From positions 83,703,168 through 83,767,167 of the forward strand of contig NC_089220.1 of the NCBI RefSeq assembly GCF_963924675.1: a stretch of DNA of 64,000 nt, read 5' to 3'. Within the stretch, counting starts at the first letter, position 1. Each line of letters starts with the position of its first letter. Below are positions 10,568 to 33,715 of the stretch, piece by piece. The notes beneath the pieces were generated by a model. That model searched no databases. It saw only the letters and a list, made by a program, of their open reading frames with translations, and had not been told where the DNA came from. The translations under genes and the position numbers were made by a program. This DNA comes from Phocoena phocoena. Lineage: Eukaryota; Chordata; Mammalia; Artiodactyla; Phocoenidae.

Positions 10568-10867
10568 CCCCGATGAAACAGAGTCTGAAAAGATCCAAGA
10601 AACTTGCCCGAAGTTCCACATCTAAGTAGCAGGATTGCAATGGTGTCCCTGGATTCGGGGCGCTAAACTACCTGAGATGAGTTCTTCAAGGGCATTGACC
10701 ACCCCACAGAAAGGGAAATTAGCAAAGCAAGGAAGGGGATAGAAGCCGAATTCTATCAGCTCTCCTCTTTCCCGTCATATACCATTCTTCCTTTCCTGTC
10801 TCCCTGAAATGGAGCAGGACCCTGTGAGGCCCTCCTGTGTACAAATCCTTTCTGTGTCCCCGTTTAT

Positions 10868-11425
10868 TGTTTGTAGGAAAGAGGCATCAGCCTCCTAGAC
10901 CTTCCCTGAGTGCCAAAGGGCAGATTCAAACAGTTGCTAAATAGAAAAAAGAGGGAATGCAGAAACAAAGGAGGAGCTGTCAAGAAACTATAGTACAACA
11001 ATAAAGCAGGGTCCTGGTTCCTCCAGAAACCAGAAATATACCTAACAATATCTTTGAGTTCTTCTGCTAGAACTAAGGCCCCACCTAGGTGGAAGATGGT
11101 AACTTCAGGCTGAGCACCAGATTCCTGAAACACCACCTTGTTACCCCACCACCAACCAATCAGAAGAAAGTCTGCACTTAGTGGAAGATAAGGAAGACTC
11201 TGATCCCCCGCTCCCCAAATGATTAACTGCGAATGGCTTCCCCCCTTTCTCCTTTTAAAAACTTTCATGGTGGAGCACACTCTTCAGAGTTGGTTCTTTG
11301 ACACGACTCTGCCTTCCCCCCAGGTTGCCTTCTGAATAAAGCAACCCGTCCTTTCCAGCCAACACTTGTCTTTCCAGCAGGAAGCAGCTGAACCCGAGCA
11401 GCTGAGTTCGGTCCACCATCACCCC
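10868..11425 (+). mobile_element. Solo LTR (ERV1-like)
   Basis: LTR layout without internal retroviral sequence: a tg start, a CCAAT box (11156-11160 in accaaccaatcag), a TATA-like ttttaaaa (11253-11260), an AATAAA (11333-11338 in tctgaataaagcaac) and a U5-like tail. It differs from the LTR at 7877-8340. It lies about 0.6-1.2 kb upstream of the IVD start codon, in the same orientation. Edges are approximate and no duplication was confirmed. Confidence 0.65.
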
Positions 11426-12052
11426 ACCCCTGTTAAAAATAAGTCCTGATTCTTGTTCTTAGGTACATTAAATAATTTGGAAGACAGCAACTCCTTAACA
11501 ACCCCTTTCCCATAAAACTCAATCAAACTCAACAAACCTTGTTACATAATAAAGCAAATTCACTGAGTTATAACCAACGTGTACCCTAGAGCAAGCGCTC
11601 TTTTCCCCCGATTTGCTTTAACAATGTATTGCTAAGCAAGGGGCATTCGGGGCTTTTCCTTTTGCTTTTTTAACACTTGCTTTCCCACAGATGTTTGCAG
11701 TTAGGGACTGCTATTTTCAACGCAGGGGGAATACTTATCCTCAACTCAAAAAAGAAGACACTCTTCCTACTCGTCCACTTTAAAAAGACCCAAACTTGAC
11801 ATGACCCCTGCAGGTCCAGCTCCCCCAGCAAGCACACCAGCCTCGCGGGGCGTCGGTCCGCAGGCGGTCACCGCTGATTGGCTGGTGCAGTGGCCGGGGG
11901 AAGCGCGGCCTTCCTCGGACAGTGGAGGGTGATTGGCTGCTGGAGACCCACCCCCTCGCCGATTGGGTGGCGGAAGCGAAGCCGGGGATTGGTGGAGCGC
12001 CGTAGGACTCGCTCACAGCTGCTGGGGCTCAGGCTCCCAGGACAAGGCCGAG

Positions 12053-23647
<11,595 letters not shown>

Positions 23648-25285
23648 CTCCAAGACCCGTCATCCCCTTTCCCAGCACCTAGAGGCCTTTCTCTGGAAGG
23701 AGAGACGCCGCACCTCTTCTCCAGGCAGGCCCTGCCCACCGGCCCAGGGAAGCTGTGCAGCGGCTTAACATGGACTCCTCAGGAAGCATGCTGGCTTTTC
23801 TGGGGCTCAGTGGGAGGGCTTTGGTGACTCTGCGCCCTTGCTCTCTAACTTCAAGCCTGATGCCCCACCCCCGCTCCCAGGGTGGGCACCTTTTTTCCTG
23901 GTGAGCCTCTGCCAGGGAACTCTCTGCTCAAGTACACAAGAAGTGTTGCCCCTCTCCTTCATTTGAACTTGGTAGCGTCTTTTCTTTCTGGGGAAAAATA
24001 CCCCCCAAACCTAGCCTCTGTTTCTGCCAATTTCTAGAGGCATCAGCTCTCAGCAGCTTGTGAGTGGGCACCCCCTCTGCAGCAACCCCTCCATCCCTCA
24101 TTCTTTAAGCTGAAATCCTACCACTGGGGTAGAGGTCTGGAAATAGGCATCTCAGAACACCTGTGCCACCCAGAGTCCACGGTGGGGCAGAGGTCAGCGT
24201 GCTCGTGAAGGACGGGGCTCAATGCCTCCAGCACAACGCTGCCACCGCCACCGTCCAGTCCTGGCCATGTGACAGCCCACAGCTGACTGGGCAGCAGGCC
24301 TGGGTTGGCTGGCTTAACTCCAGCCAAGGCTGCCTGCATACATTTCTCTGGACACCCTATGGCTAATTTTGTTACAACTGCACAGTGGCTGCTGCCATTT
24401 TGTATTAAACATTTCGTGAAGCAAACCCATCTGCTTCTAAACTGGTGTTTTGGGGGAGAAGCAGTCTACTTGCTGCTGCCTTCTGTCTGGCTCCAGCCCT
24501 ATGTCCTTGGAGAGTGGCTGGTCCGGGTCCTGCTTCTGGCCCTTCAGCCTGCTCATTGGTGATAGGGGACACAGGGGTGGAATCAGCCCTTAGGATAGAG
24601 GAGTTCTCAACCTCCCTTTTCCAGATCTCCCAGTGATTTTTTAAAGAAAGGAGGGAGCGGTAAGAGTCTTGGAGCTAGAAGGAAGCTCGTAAGTTTCTGG
24701 AAACCATCCCCGTGTTTAAGATCAAGACAATTTGATTTTCCCAAGGTCAGAACTGGAGCTAGAATCCAGATCAGCAGAAATAGGGGTTCTGGGAATGCCA
24801 GGCTGGGGCCCTACTACATGGCCACCTGGATGGAGCACAGTGAGAGTGGGACAGTTTTGGGTTGTCCCACCCCATCTAATTCCCTAAAAGAGAACTGGTT
24901 TTCTTGGCCCTCAGCCCAGCAGCACCTGTTCTGACTTTTGGTCCTGGCCTAAAGCCAAGAGCTGTTCCCAGCCTGATGCTTGTGACAGGTGGAGCTAGCT
25001 CCTTACCAGCCCCAGCCCAGTCCTATCCTGAGGGGCTTGTGGCCCTGTCCCTTCACTTCCCCACCCTGCTCCCTACTATGTTGGAGATGAATGTGGCTAA
25101 AATGGTGGTCTTGCTGGTTATAAAGTGTAGCTGGAACGAACAGCCCGAAGACGTTCAGAATGGGATGCTTCATCCAGTCAGTGTGGGTAACGGAGCTCTG
25201 CCACCAACTTGGGGAGGATGATTATTCTCCCAATGCTATATGTGAAATAGAAATGTTATAAAATAAAGCCAAAAAAGTGTAGCCT
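23648..25285 (+). other. IVD: IVD 3' untranslated region
   Basis: Follows the TAA. AATAAA at 25262-25267 is the best end signal, with cleavage expected near 25285. An upstream ATTAAA near 24402 could give a shorter form. The end is inferred; a longer transcript is possible. Confidence 0.65.
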
Positions 25286-25506
25286 GAGTCATGAATGATG
25301 GGAGAGCAGGGGGCACTGGTTCTTCGTATTTGGGGTTGTTAAGTGCATTGTGCAACTCTGCAGTACCAGCTCCCAGCACCACTCCTTCCTGGGGCTGCCT
25401 CATTCCACTCCAGTTTCAGGCAGGTCACTATCAGCCCAGCTCCCCTGTTGACTACCATGCCATTCTTTGTTCTCCTACTGTTTGCCCCGTCGGATGGCAA
25501 CAGAAG

Positions 25507-25680
25507 CTAAGCGAATGGTTTTCCAAGTGTGGTCTGGGCACACCCTTTATCAGAATTTAGCAACCTGTAAAAAACCCAGATTCCTGGATGGGACCCAGAC
25601 CTAATCACATCCCCAGGGGTAATTATAAAGCACAGGCAACCTTTTAGAACAGCTGATCTGGGGCTTAGAGGACACACCTC
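25507..25680 (+). repeat. MER5A-like DNA transposon
   Basis: ggttttccaagtgtggtctg, cccagattcctggatgggac and atccccaggggtaattataa match the MER5A (hAT-Charlie) pattern. It lies just past the IVD 3' end. Confidence 0.7.
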
Positions 25681-25794
25681 CAGAGGCCTGAGTCCTAATT
25701 CTAAACCCATATAACCTGGTAATGACAATCGCTCACCTATACAGACCTCTCAAGTCTCATACTGACATATTAGCTCCTTTATCCCGACAACCCG

Positions 25795-26175
25795 GTGCAG
25801 GAGACAAGGTTGCGCAGGGCCCGCTTCCTGAAGACCGGTGAGTTGCCCACGGTACCTGAAAAAACGCTAAGGGAACCGGCCACGCCCAGACGTGGAGCCA
25901 GCCCTGGCGTCAGTTAGGCGTTGGGGCTGAGAAAGGGCGCCTCTTTTTTATTTGGGGGCGGACGCCCAGTCCACGCCCCGCCCGGCTAACCCAGGACCGT
26001 TAGCCGCGACCCCCAGCCTAGGACAGGTCCAGGGTCCAGGGTCCAGGGTCCTCCTTCTGTCCCCCTCCCGCGAGGCGCCGCACACGCGGCGGACCCCGGC
26101 TCGGGCTCGGGCGCGGTTCCGTGGGTCCTGCGTGGAGCTCGCCTGACCCCTGCCGGCCGCCCGCCGCAAAGGCAG
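25795..26175. promoter_or_regulatory. Orphan CpG-dense island
   Basis: A sudden CpG-dense stretch 0.5 kb past the IVD poly(A) signal, with GC boxes (ccacgccccgcccggc, 25972 onward), a donor-like gtgagt (25838-25843) and a 7-base tandem repeat (26026-26051). No coding frame is supported. It may be a promoter of a non-coding transcript or an enhancer; direction is unknown. Confidence 0.55.
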
Positions 26176-26890
26176 GGTGCTCTGGACTGGAGGCTCGCAG
26201 TCTCGTATTTCAGGATGCACAGGGCTCAGCGACGTTTTCTTCTGCCAAATGAGGACATTAACGGGGGGAAAAGCCGGCTACTCTCCATCTGTATCGTTTC
26301 ATACAAGAAAGGCCACTTTTAGCAATTTAAAAAGTAGAAAGGACAGAAATTCAGAACAAAGGCCAGGGTTTTTTTTTGCTGGTGGGGGTGTGTGTTTGTT
26401 TTATGTGCATGGGTTTTAAACTAGGATAGTTTAAAGGCTTATTTAAAATCAACAACAGCAACAAAAAAAAACCCTGCAAACCCTCCCCTACGCCCAGTTC
26501 CAGGATGAAACTCCTTTTGAATCTTCAAGAGATTTCGTTTGGTAATTCACTTCATGCCTTTAAGTGATATGCTGACTTATTGATTTAACTGCAGATGGAT
26601 CTTTCAAGTGCACACATTTAATTTATAAGAAGCCCACTACATGCCTCATTTCCACAGGCCAGCATCTGGGGGTCCTGGAATCAGAGAGTTCAGAGCCCCA
26701 TCCACATTCCTGGCTGTTGCTGCCTTTGCCCACACTCCTCATGCCCAGAACCCAGAGCCACACTAGTTCCAGCGCCCTGTGGGATACACCTGGTCACTCG
26801 GCAGGGAGCTGTTTGTGAAGCTGGCCTCTCCTACACCCACCCACCCACCAACTCTCAGACACAGCTAGCCTGTCAAAATAGTTCTTGGAT
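26176..26890. other. Intergenic, nothing recognised
   Basis: Runs from CpG-rich flank into AT-richer sequence with short A- and GT-runs. No gene or clear repeat. Confidence 0.45.
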
Positions 26891-27366
26891 CCACAACAAC
26901 CTGACAACTTGCCTGCCTCCTTCCAATCCACGCACCTCAACCCTTCCTCTATACTGAGCCAGAGTGAACTATCAAGCCCCTAAATACTTTGGTGGCTCCC
27001 AACACCTATAAGATCTAAGGTTTTGCAAGGCAAATATGACCCTGATCTGCGTTGGCCTTCCCCTCCGGCTGCTCCTCTCTGCATCCCTGCTGAGTACTTG
27101 TGTTCTGGTTGCAAACAGTCCTCGTGACATTGTTTCTTACCCTGCGCCTTTGCCCCAGCTGATCCCTCTGTGGAGGATGTCTTAGCCCTTCACCTTGTTC
27201 TTGCTTCCTCATCCCTAAGGCCTCAGTTCAGGGTCTGCTTCCTTCAGGAAGGCCTCCCTTCTCCAACCTTTCCCACTCGTCTGTCCCCATCTCACCCATC
27301 CTGAGTGGAGCCCCTTCTTGCTTCTCCCTGGGCATATTTGCAGCAGTGGGCTTTCCCCGCTGTCGT
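26890..27366. repeat. L2-like LINE fragment
   Basis: Pieces such as ttggtggctcccaacaccta, gaccctgatctgcgttggcc and tcaggaaggcctcccttctc are typical of diverged L2 3' regions. It is followed immediately by a CHR SINE. Confidence 0.65.
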
Positions 27367-27367
27367 T

Positions 27368-27588
27368 TTTTTTTGTTTTTTGGGTTTTTTTTTTGTGGTA
27401 TGCGGGCCTCTCACTGTTGTGGCCTCTCCCGTTGTGGAGCACAGGCTCCGGATGTGCAGGCTCAGCGGCCATGGCTCACGGGCCCAGCCGCTCCGTGGCA
27501 TATGGGATCTTCCCGGACCGGGGCACGAACCCGCGTCCCCTGCAACGGCAGGCGGACTCTCGACCACTGCGCCACCAGGGAAGCCCCA
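27368..27588 (-). mobile_element. CHR-type SINE, antisense
   Basis: T-rich head, gcgggcctctcactgttgtg, gcccagccgctccgtggcat, ending gcgccaccagggaagcccc. Near-consensus. The target duplication was not resolved. Confidence 0.92.
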
Positions 27589-27689
27589 ATGCACACTCTT
27601 TTGTTGTCTGATTTTTCCCCCTTGCTGAAAAGAAGCTCATGGGGCTGGCCCTGGGGCTGGCGTGCCACCTCTGCCCTGGGTCACTTCTG

Positions 27690-28345
27690 GTGGCATCATT
27701 CTAAAACATATAGGCCACGCAACAACTTTGGAAAACAGTTTGGAATTACCTAGTAAACTTGATCATGTATACCCTACAACACAGAAATCCCATTTCTGGG
27801 AGTGTACCTGGAGACTTGCACACATAAACTGGGAGACACATATGGAATGTTTTAGAGTAGCCCCAAACTGGAACCAACCCAAATGTCCATCAACACGAAA
27901 ATGGATACTTAAATTGTAGTATTTTCACAGAATGGAATACTATACAAGAAGAAAAGTAAGCAAATTAAAGCTCCACTCATTAACGTGAATGAATCTTTAA
28001 AAACTATGCAAAGATGAGCCAGAGAAGCAAGACACAGAAGAATATATTTAGTATGAGTACCATTGCACAAAGCTTAAACAGGTGATCGAAATAATATTGT
28101 TTAGGGAGACACACAGAGGTAGGAAACTATAAAGAAATGCGGGGAGAGGATTATCACTAAATTCAGGGTCATGGTTCCTCTCGGGGGAACGTGTCAGTGA
28201 GGGGCACACAGGCTTCTAAGGTACTTGGAATGTTCTCTTTGTTGGCCTGGGTGCTGGGTACACAGGAGTTTGTGTTATTGTTTTTCACATTGCATACATG
28301 CATGTTATATACTTTTCTAAATATACTCTACGTTTTATACAAGAA
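27690..28345 (+). mobile_element. Old LINE-1 3' part
   Basis: The end of ORF2 and the 3' UTR in sense: aactggaaccaacccaaatg, tccatcaacacgaaaatgga, gaatggaatactatacaaga, then the usual L1 3' trailing sequence to a short A-tail. It is diverged, with no open frame. Confidence 0.85.
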
Positions 28346-28966
28346 AAAAAAGGATGGTGTGTGCCCCGACTCTGCCCTCTTTTTGTATCCAATCCCTGCA
28401 CTTGTCCTCAGCTGGCAGAGAGGGGGCCAGGGTCCCTCATCACAGTTCCTTTCTGTTTCTGAGGGGGGCCAGAGGACTATGGGAGGTGAGGGCCTCCCCT
28501 CTGCAGCTGGGCCCCGCTACTCCAGAGTGGGAAGGCCTGGGGGAAGCAGGGCCAGGCGAGGCCGGCTGGCTCTGCTGTCTCTGCCAACTCTGAGGATTAG
28601 GCCAGGGCTCTGGCCCACCTGTTGTTTCACTCATTCAGCATGAACTTAGGCACTGAGCACTTACTGTGAGCACTGGGTGCTGTTGGGAGTGTTCAGATAA
28701 CTGAGAAATGGTCTTTGACCTCAAAGATCTGTACTGTATACAGAGGTAATCACGTATACAAATAACTATGCTACCTGGAAAATGTGAGCTAAATATCACA
28801 TGACCTCCCATCTGCACTTTCAATAAACATTTGTTGAACACCTATTATGTGCCAGAAACTGTGCTGGATGGTGAGCATATAAAGGCAGTTCAGTCACAAT
28901 CCTGACCCTTATGTTCTTAGCCTGGTGCGTGGGAAACAGACACAGATGAGATAAAAACGACAGCGG
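28346..28966. other. Intergenic with an old repeat
   Basis: About 28640-28920 resembles an L2/MIR-age family (ttgaacacctattatgtgcc, agaaactgtgctggatggtg). The rest shows nothing recognised. Confidence 0.45.
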
Positions 28967-28967
28967 G

Positions 28968-29177
28968 GGGCTTCCCTGGTGGCGCAGTGGTTGAGAGTCC
29001 TCCTGCTGATGCAGGGGACACGGGTTCGTGCCCTGGTCCGGGAAGATCCCACATGCCGCGAAGCGGCTGGGCCCGTGAGCCATGGCCGCTGAGCCTGCAC
29101 ATCCGGAGCCTGTGCTCCACAACGGGAGAGGCCACAACAGTGAGAGGCCCGTGTACCGCAAAAAAAAAAAAAAAAAG
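28968..29177 (+). mobile_element. CHR-type SINE
   Basis: gggcttccctggtggcgcag start, gggttcgtgccctggtccgg, ctgcacatccggagcctgtg and a pure A-tail. This short CHR form is the one most typical of cetacean genomes. Confidence 0.93.
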
Positions 29178-29325
29178 AGTGTGCATCACTGCTTCCCTGC
29201 CCAGGCCTATAAGCCACAGTCAACAAACCTTTATGGAAAAGCTGAGAACCATGCGCTGGGCCAGCATTGAGTTAGTATAGACCAGCCTCAGAGAAGGACA
29301 GTTTTGTTTCCACTTACTCTTCCAG

Positions 29326-29378
29326 GCAGCCCAACACAGCTTTGCCCCGGAAGACATGGAAGAGTATGGGCTAGACAG
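29326..29378 (+). other. Orphan exon-like module
   Basis: A 53-base segment with a textbook acceptor (gtttccacttactcttccag) and a strong donor (acag|gtaagt). One frame is open throughout and reads AAQHSFAPEDMEEYGLDR when the last codon is completed by the base after it. I do not recognise the peptide. No partner exons are evident, though an AATAAA lies at 29971-29976. It could be a non-coding RNA exon, an alternative terminal exon of IVD, or chance. Confidence 0.35.
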
Positions 29379-32300
29379 GTAAGTGGGAGTTTTCTGGGAG
29401 AGAGGAACGATATTCCGAGCCCAGGGATATCTCAGCACAGTCAGGATCCTCCCCCCACAGAGGACAGGGGATCAGTGGAGGAAGTACAGAGGGCTGCTTT
29501 TGCCAGCAATAGACGGAGGGAAGAAAGAAGAGAAAACTAGGGCTATGCAGGGAACCACAGAGATAGGCACATCTCCATCCAAACACATCTGTGCCCTGTG
29601 CCCACTGGGCAAACACGGGTGCACACATACAGACACGTACACGGCTGCACGCACCAAGAGACAGGTTGTTAGACATGCCGCAGAAGCGGAGGCAAGGAGC
29701 GTGAGCTCGCAGCTGCCAGAGGGAGATAAGCCCAGCACTGGGGGCCACCTGCCTGGCCCACCTTGAGAGTCCCCCCCGGCGCATCCGCCTGGGCTCCAAG
29801 AGGCAGCCTCTGCAAAGCTGAGTATTTTCAGGGCAACGCAGGGCCCACCCCAAATGCTTGTTCTATTTATGGGAACGGAGTAGCAGAGTCTCAGTCCATA
29901 CCTGAGTACCTTGCCTGGTGCTGCCAGGTTGGGCAAGGTTGGGTATACAGTAGATCCCTTTACTTGCTGAAATAAAATTATTTACTTAAATTTATTATGA
30001 GATGAATTAAGATCTAAAATCGGAGGAGGAGGAATCTGAAGTGAGAAGAGGCTGGGGAGGTGAGACCCGATGTCCTTCATAACTGGCCTGCAGCCTACCC
30101 AGCCCTTTCTTTCTTTCCAGACTCCTGCTGTTGGCCCAGAGTGCAAGGGTGGGGTTGCGGCCATTGCAAAGTTGTTCATTAAGACTGGAGGGGTGGGAAT
30201 TTTGTATGACTTCAGTTACCTGGGAGAGCAGGGACCTGCTCTCTAATGCTGAGACTACTTCCAAAGTCCAGAGCTGGCAACAGTTCAAGCTAAAGACTCA
30301 CCACCTAAAAAAACTATATTTTACTCTTTTACATGAAGTTTGAATCCTGTTTTATCTCTGATTATAATTAAAACTTGTTTCTGCAAGATTAGCGAAATGA
30401 TGACAATTGATGAAGTTCTGTAATGGGCACATGGATTATTCTGTAATGGGCACATTGCATTATTCTCCTTTGTGTTCGAAAATTCTCATAATAAAAAGTT
30501 AAAAATAAAAAAACTTACAAATAAAATTAAAAAAAAATCACCACCCAGATATGCAGACCCAGCAAGTGCCAGCCCCTCTCACTACCTCTCTCCCTGCCCC
30601 CGCCTCCTGGGTGCCTCTGGACAGAGTACACCTTGCAGTAGATCCTGCAAGGCTGAGAAGAGGGCAGGTGGGAAGCAGGTTGGCCTTTGGGATCTTCATC
30701 TGCCCTAGGTACCCTCCTTTCCTGGGAGGCTGCCTGGCTCCAGAGTGAAGGAAGGTGAAGTCCACACTGGAAAGCAAGTGGGGCCCTGCCTTGTCTTCTC
30801 CTGTGCAGGATGCCCGGGTGCTTGGAACCCTGCCCCACACACCCATAAGCCCCATTCACCGACCCCCTAGGGGCCTTTCGAAGTTTCATGCTGCAGTTTT
30901 TCTGCTCTCCCCACCTGATCACCCAAATTTCCAAGTGGGCTAGAGACTCATGTCCTGGACTCCTCAGCCTGGGAGAGGCCCCGGAGGTGCCTCAGAGTAT
31001 GTGGAGCCTTCTGTCAATAGGCAACAGGACAATCTGTAAGTAAGGCTGTGAGCCTTCCCCAAAGAAGGGTCAGAGAAACACAGGCTCCCCGGTGTTAGCT
31101 CTGAGGTATCTCCCTCACTAGTGTACCCTTCCCTACTTCCCTATCCCATATTCTGCATTCCTTAAACTTCCACATTCCCCTCTGCCTTGAGGATGGGAAC
31201 CCCACGTGGCCACTCCTGTGGGCTCAGACTTCTTTCTTCCCCACAAGGTTCTCTGAGCTGTCCCTTCCCTCCACTCCCTGCCGCCCCAGCCTGCCCCACT
31301 CTCCAGGAAAAAGCCACCCAACTCATTTCCCTGCAGCCTCATAGAAACTTCATCACTCTGCACCTAGAGAGTATGCAAGGGTTTCCTGGGGTCCACCACC
31401 CAGTCACACTGCCAGTCAATGGATGGACCTGCTTATCCAGCCTCCTGCCCCTCAGCTAGAGTACCCCAGACACAGCCCACTTGAGTGACCCACCTCTCCA
31501 CCCCGCCCCCAATCCCCAGCTTGGTGAAGAATGCCCGGCATTGAGGGGCGCCAGGATTCAAAGGTGAGGAACAGTTATGGGGCCAAAGGAGCTTACAGTT
31601 TAGTTGGGGAGATAGATGTGAAACACTGATAGACATTTAATCACGCCAGCCAGTTCTCATGTTATCCATTCTTTAAGACCCAGTATGAGCACCGCTCATC
31701 CAAACATTCTCTGTCTGGTTTGCTGCTGAATCCCCAGCATTAAGCCTGGCTTAACGGAGGTACCCACCATTAAATACTTGCATAATGAACGCCTTCCCTG
31801 GGGGGCTACAAGAGGGGACCACCTGTCCTCCTGTCACCCTTCACCAAGCTTATTTAAATGAAATCAGATTTAGCTAAAACATCCAGGGCGGACTTGCAGG
31901 GGGAGAGGTATAAGAGGACAGGGGAAATCCCAAGGCTTCTCCTTGAACTAAATTCTCCGATCTTTTTAGTAGCAGCTAAAAGAGCAGGGTTCTGGGGCCA
32001 CAGATTCTAGCTTCTTGGAGAAGCCATCTGGACTGTCAAAGCCAGCACCGTAACTTTTATGTCTTCAGATTTCAAAGTCTGCCCTGTCGAACCCACAACT
32101 GTTGTAATCTAGTCACTGAATTAAAGTCAGAAAATTTTATAGTAAAAATAGCGGCAGGGCCTGGTAGGCAGTGTGGCAGCAGGAGGTAGTTTTCTAAGCG
32201 GATATGGAAGGTCCAGTGCTGTGCCCACCTGGCAAAGCAGGCAGACTGCAGAGCCGCTGCGGCACAGGCAAAGGCTTGCTTTCTTTGCCAGTCATTCATT

Positions 32301-32529
32301 TATTCATTCATCATTCAGTAATTGCTACTGAGAACTACCGTGTGCAGGCGCCCTGCCAAGCTGTGGGGAAACGGCAGGACCCAGTGCAGAGGCCTTACCC
32401 TTGCTGGCCTGGCTTGGCTTGGGAGGGAGGGAGTATTGCCGGTTCAGGAGTGCAATTGGGGGCGGGGGGCGGTGGCGCTGGGTAGGGATCAGGGAGCCTC
32501 CCAGCTAGGGCAGCCTCACTTGTCTGTCC
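29379..32529. other. Intergenic, mostly unrecognised
   Basis: No supported gene. There is an AATAAA at 29971-29976, an A-rich tract at 30485-30540, and old repeat-like pieces near 31560-31800 and 32285-32390. The open frames here are short and lack coding character. Confidence 0.45.
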
Positions 32530-32960
32530 CATATTCGGATTTTTATCCTGACAGCCAGCAGGAGCCATAGAAGGGTTTAAGCAGGAGAAGGTTGCAATGT
32601 GATCGGTTTTGGGAAGATCCCTCTGGCTGCTGCGTGGAGAACAGGCTGCAGAGTGGGGATGGGGGGATGGGGTGGGACAGGGCGGATGCAGGTGCTGGGG
32701 CTGCTGTGCTGGGGTTGGGAGGAGGTGTGAGGAGTGGAGGTAAATGACAGTCAGGCTGTGGTGATGGATTAGATATGGGTGGTGGCTGAGGAGGGAGAGG
32801 GAGGTGCCAAGGATGATTCGCAGTTTCCTGGCTTTGGAAAGTGGGTGAGGGCTGGTGCCTTTACCCCAAAATCGAAACACTGGGAGAGCACTGGGTTTGC
32901 CTGTAGTTGGAAGTTGGTTGAAGTGTATGTGATGTCCCTGAAAGACCACATTATTTCAGT
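32530..32960 (+). repeat. L2-like LINE fragment
   Basis: gccatagaagggtttaagca, gatccctctggctgctgcgt, atggattagatatgggtggt and gccaaggatgattcgcagtt follow the order of a well-known old LINE2 segment. Confidence 0.6.
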
Positions 32961-33222
32961 GTCAACATGAGTGCAGAGGGTAAGCAAAGGGTACTTTTGA
33001 TGAGGGTTTGCAAAAGGAATATTCTTTTTATAAAGAAATATGAAAATACACTCAAAACATTTTGCTTCCCTATCTAATAGTAAGATGAATGTTGCTCACA
33101 GCAACTTCATGTGTAAAATCCAAACTACTTGCTAACAGACATTTGGAAAACACAGAAATGGAGGTTTGGGGAAGCTCATTTAGGAACAAGAGATAAAGGA
33201 ACAACTAAAAGTGACAAGGCTG
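32961..33222. other. Intergenic, nothing recognised
   Basis: Short unique-looking stretch between repeats. Confidence 0.4.
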
Positions 33223-33551
33223 AGGGCTTCCCTGGTGGCAGTGGTTGAGAATCTGCCTGCCAACGCAGGGGACACGGGTTCGAGCCCTGGTCCGGGAAGA
33301 TCCCACATGCCGCAGAGCAACTAAGCCCGTGCGCCACAACTACTGAGCCTGCACTCTAGAGCCCGTGAGCCACAACTACTGAAGCCCGCGTGCCTAGAGC
33401 CCGTGCTCCGCAACAAGAGAAGCCACCACAATGAGAAGCCCATGCACCGCAAGGAAGAGTAGCCCCCACTCCCCACAACTAGAGGAAGCCCACACGCAGC
33501 AACAAAGACCAAACTCAACCAATAAATAAATAAATTTATGTTAAAAAAAAA
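33223..33551 (+). mobile_element. Long CHR-type SINE
   Basis: gggcttccctggtggcagtg start (three bases missing from the usual A-box region), gggttcgagccctggtccgg, and an AAATA and A tail. Target duplication tgacaaggctg at 33212-33222 and 33552-33562. Confidence 0.92.
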
Positions 33552-33554
33552 TGA

Positions 33555-33715
33555 CAAGGCTGGGATCTGAATCCTGGCTCCTCTACTTATTCGCTGTGTG
33601 ACTCTGGGTAAGCGATCGAACCCCTCTCTGCCTCAGTTTCTTCATCAGTAAAATGGGAATAATAACTACCTGTTTCATAAGACTGGCTGAAGATTAGAAG
33701 AGAGTGTATAAAGGA
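33555..33715 (+). repeat. MIR SINE
   Basis: gggatctgaatcctggctcc, gctgtgtgactctgggtaag, cctcagtttcttcatcagta, aaaatgggaataataactac: clear sense MIR. Confidence 0.88.

Larger units (their letters stand above)
10115..10680 (-). repeat. MIR element split by two nested SINEs
   Basis: Reversed MIR pieces (ttaaatatgtaatctcctttattc and, beyond the insertions, gatgaaacagagtctgaaaag, cttgcccgaagttccacatc) flank two tRNA-derived SINEs at 10177-10467 and 10483-10567. The duplicated target (aaagacgatgaaagg / aaagatgatgaaagg / cgatgaaa) recurs three times around the inserts. Confidence 0.7.
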
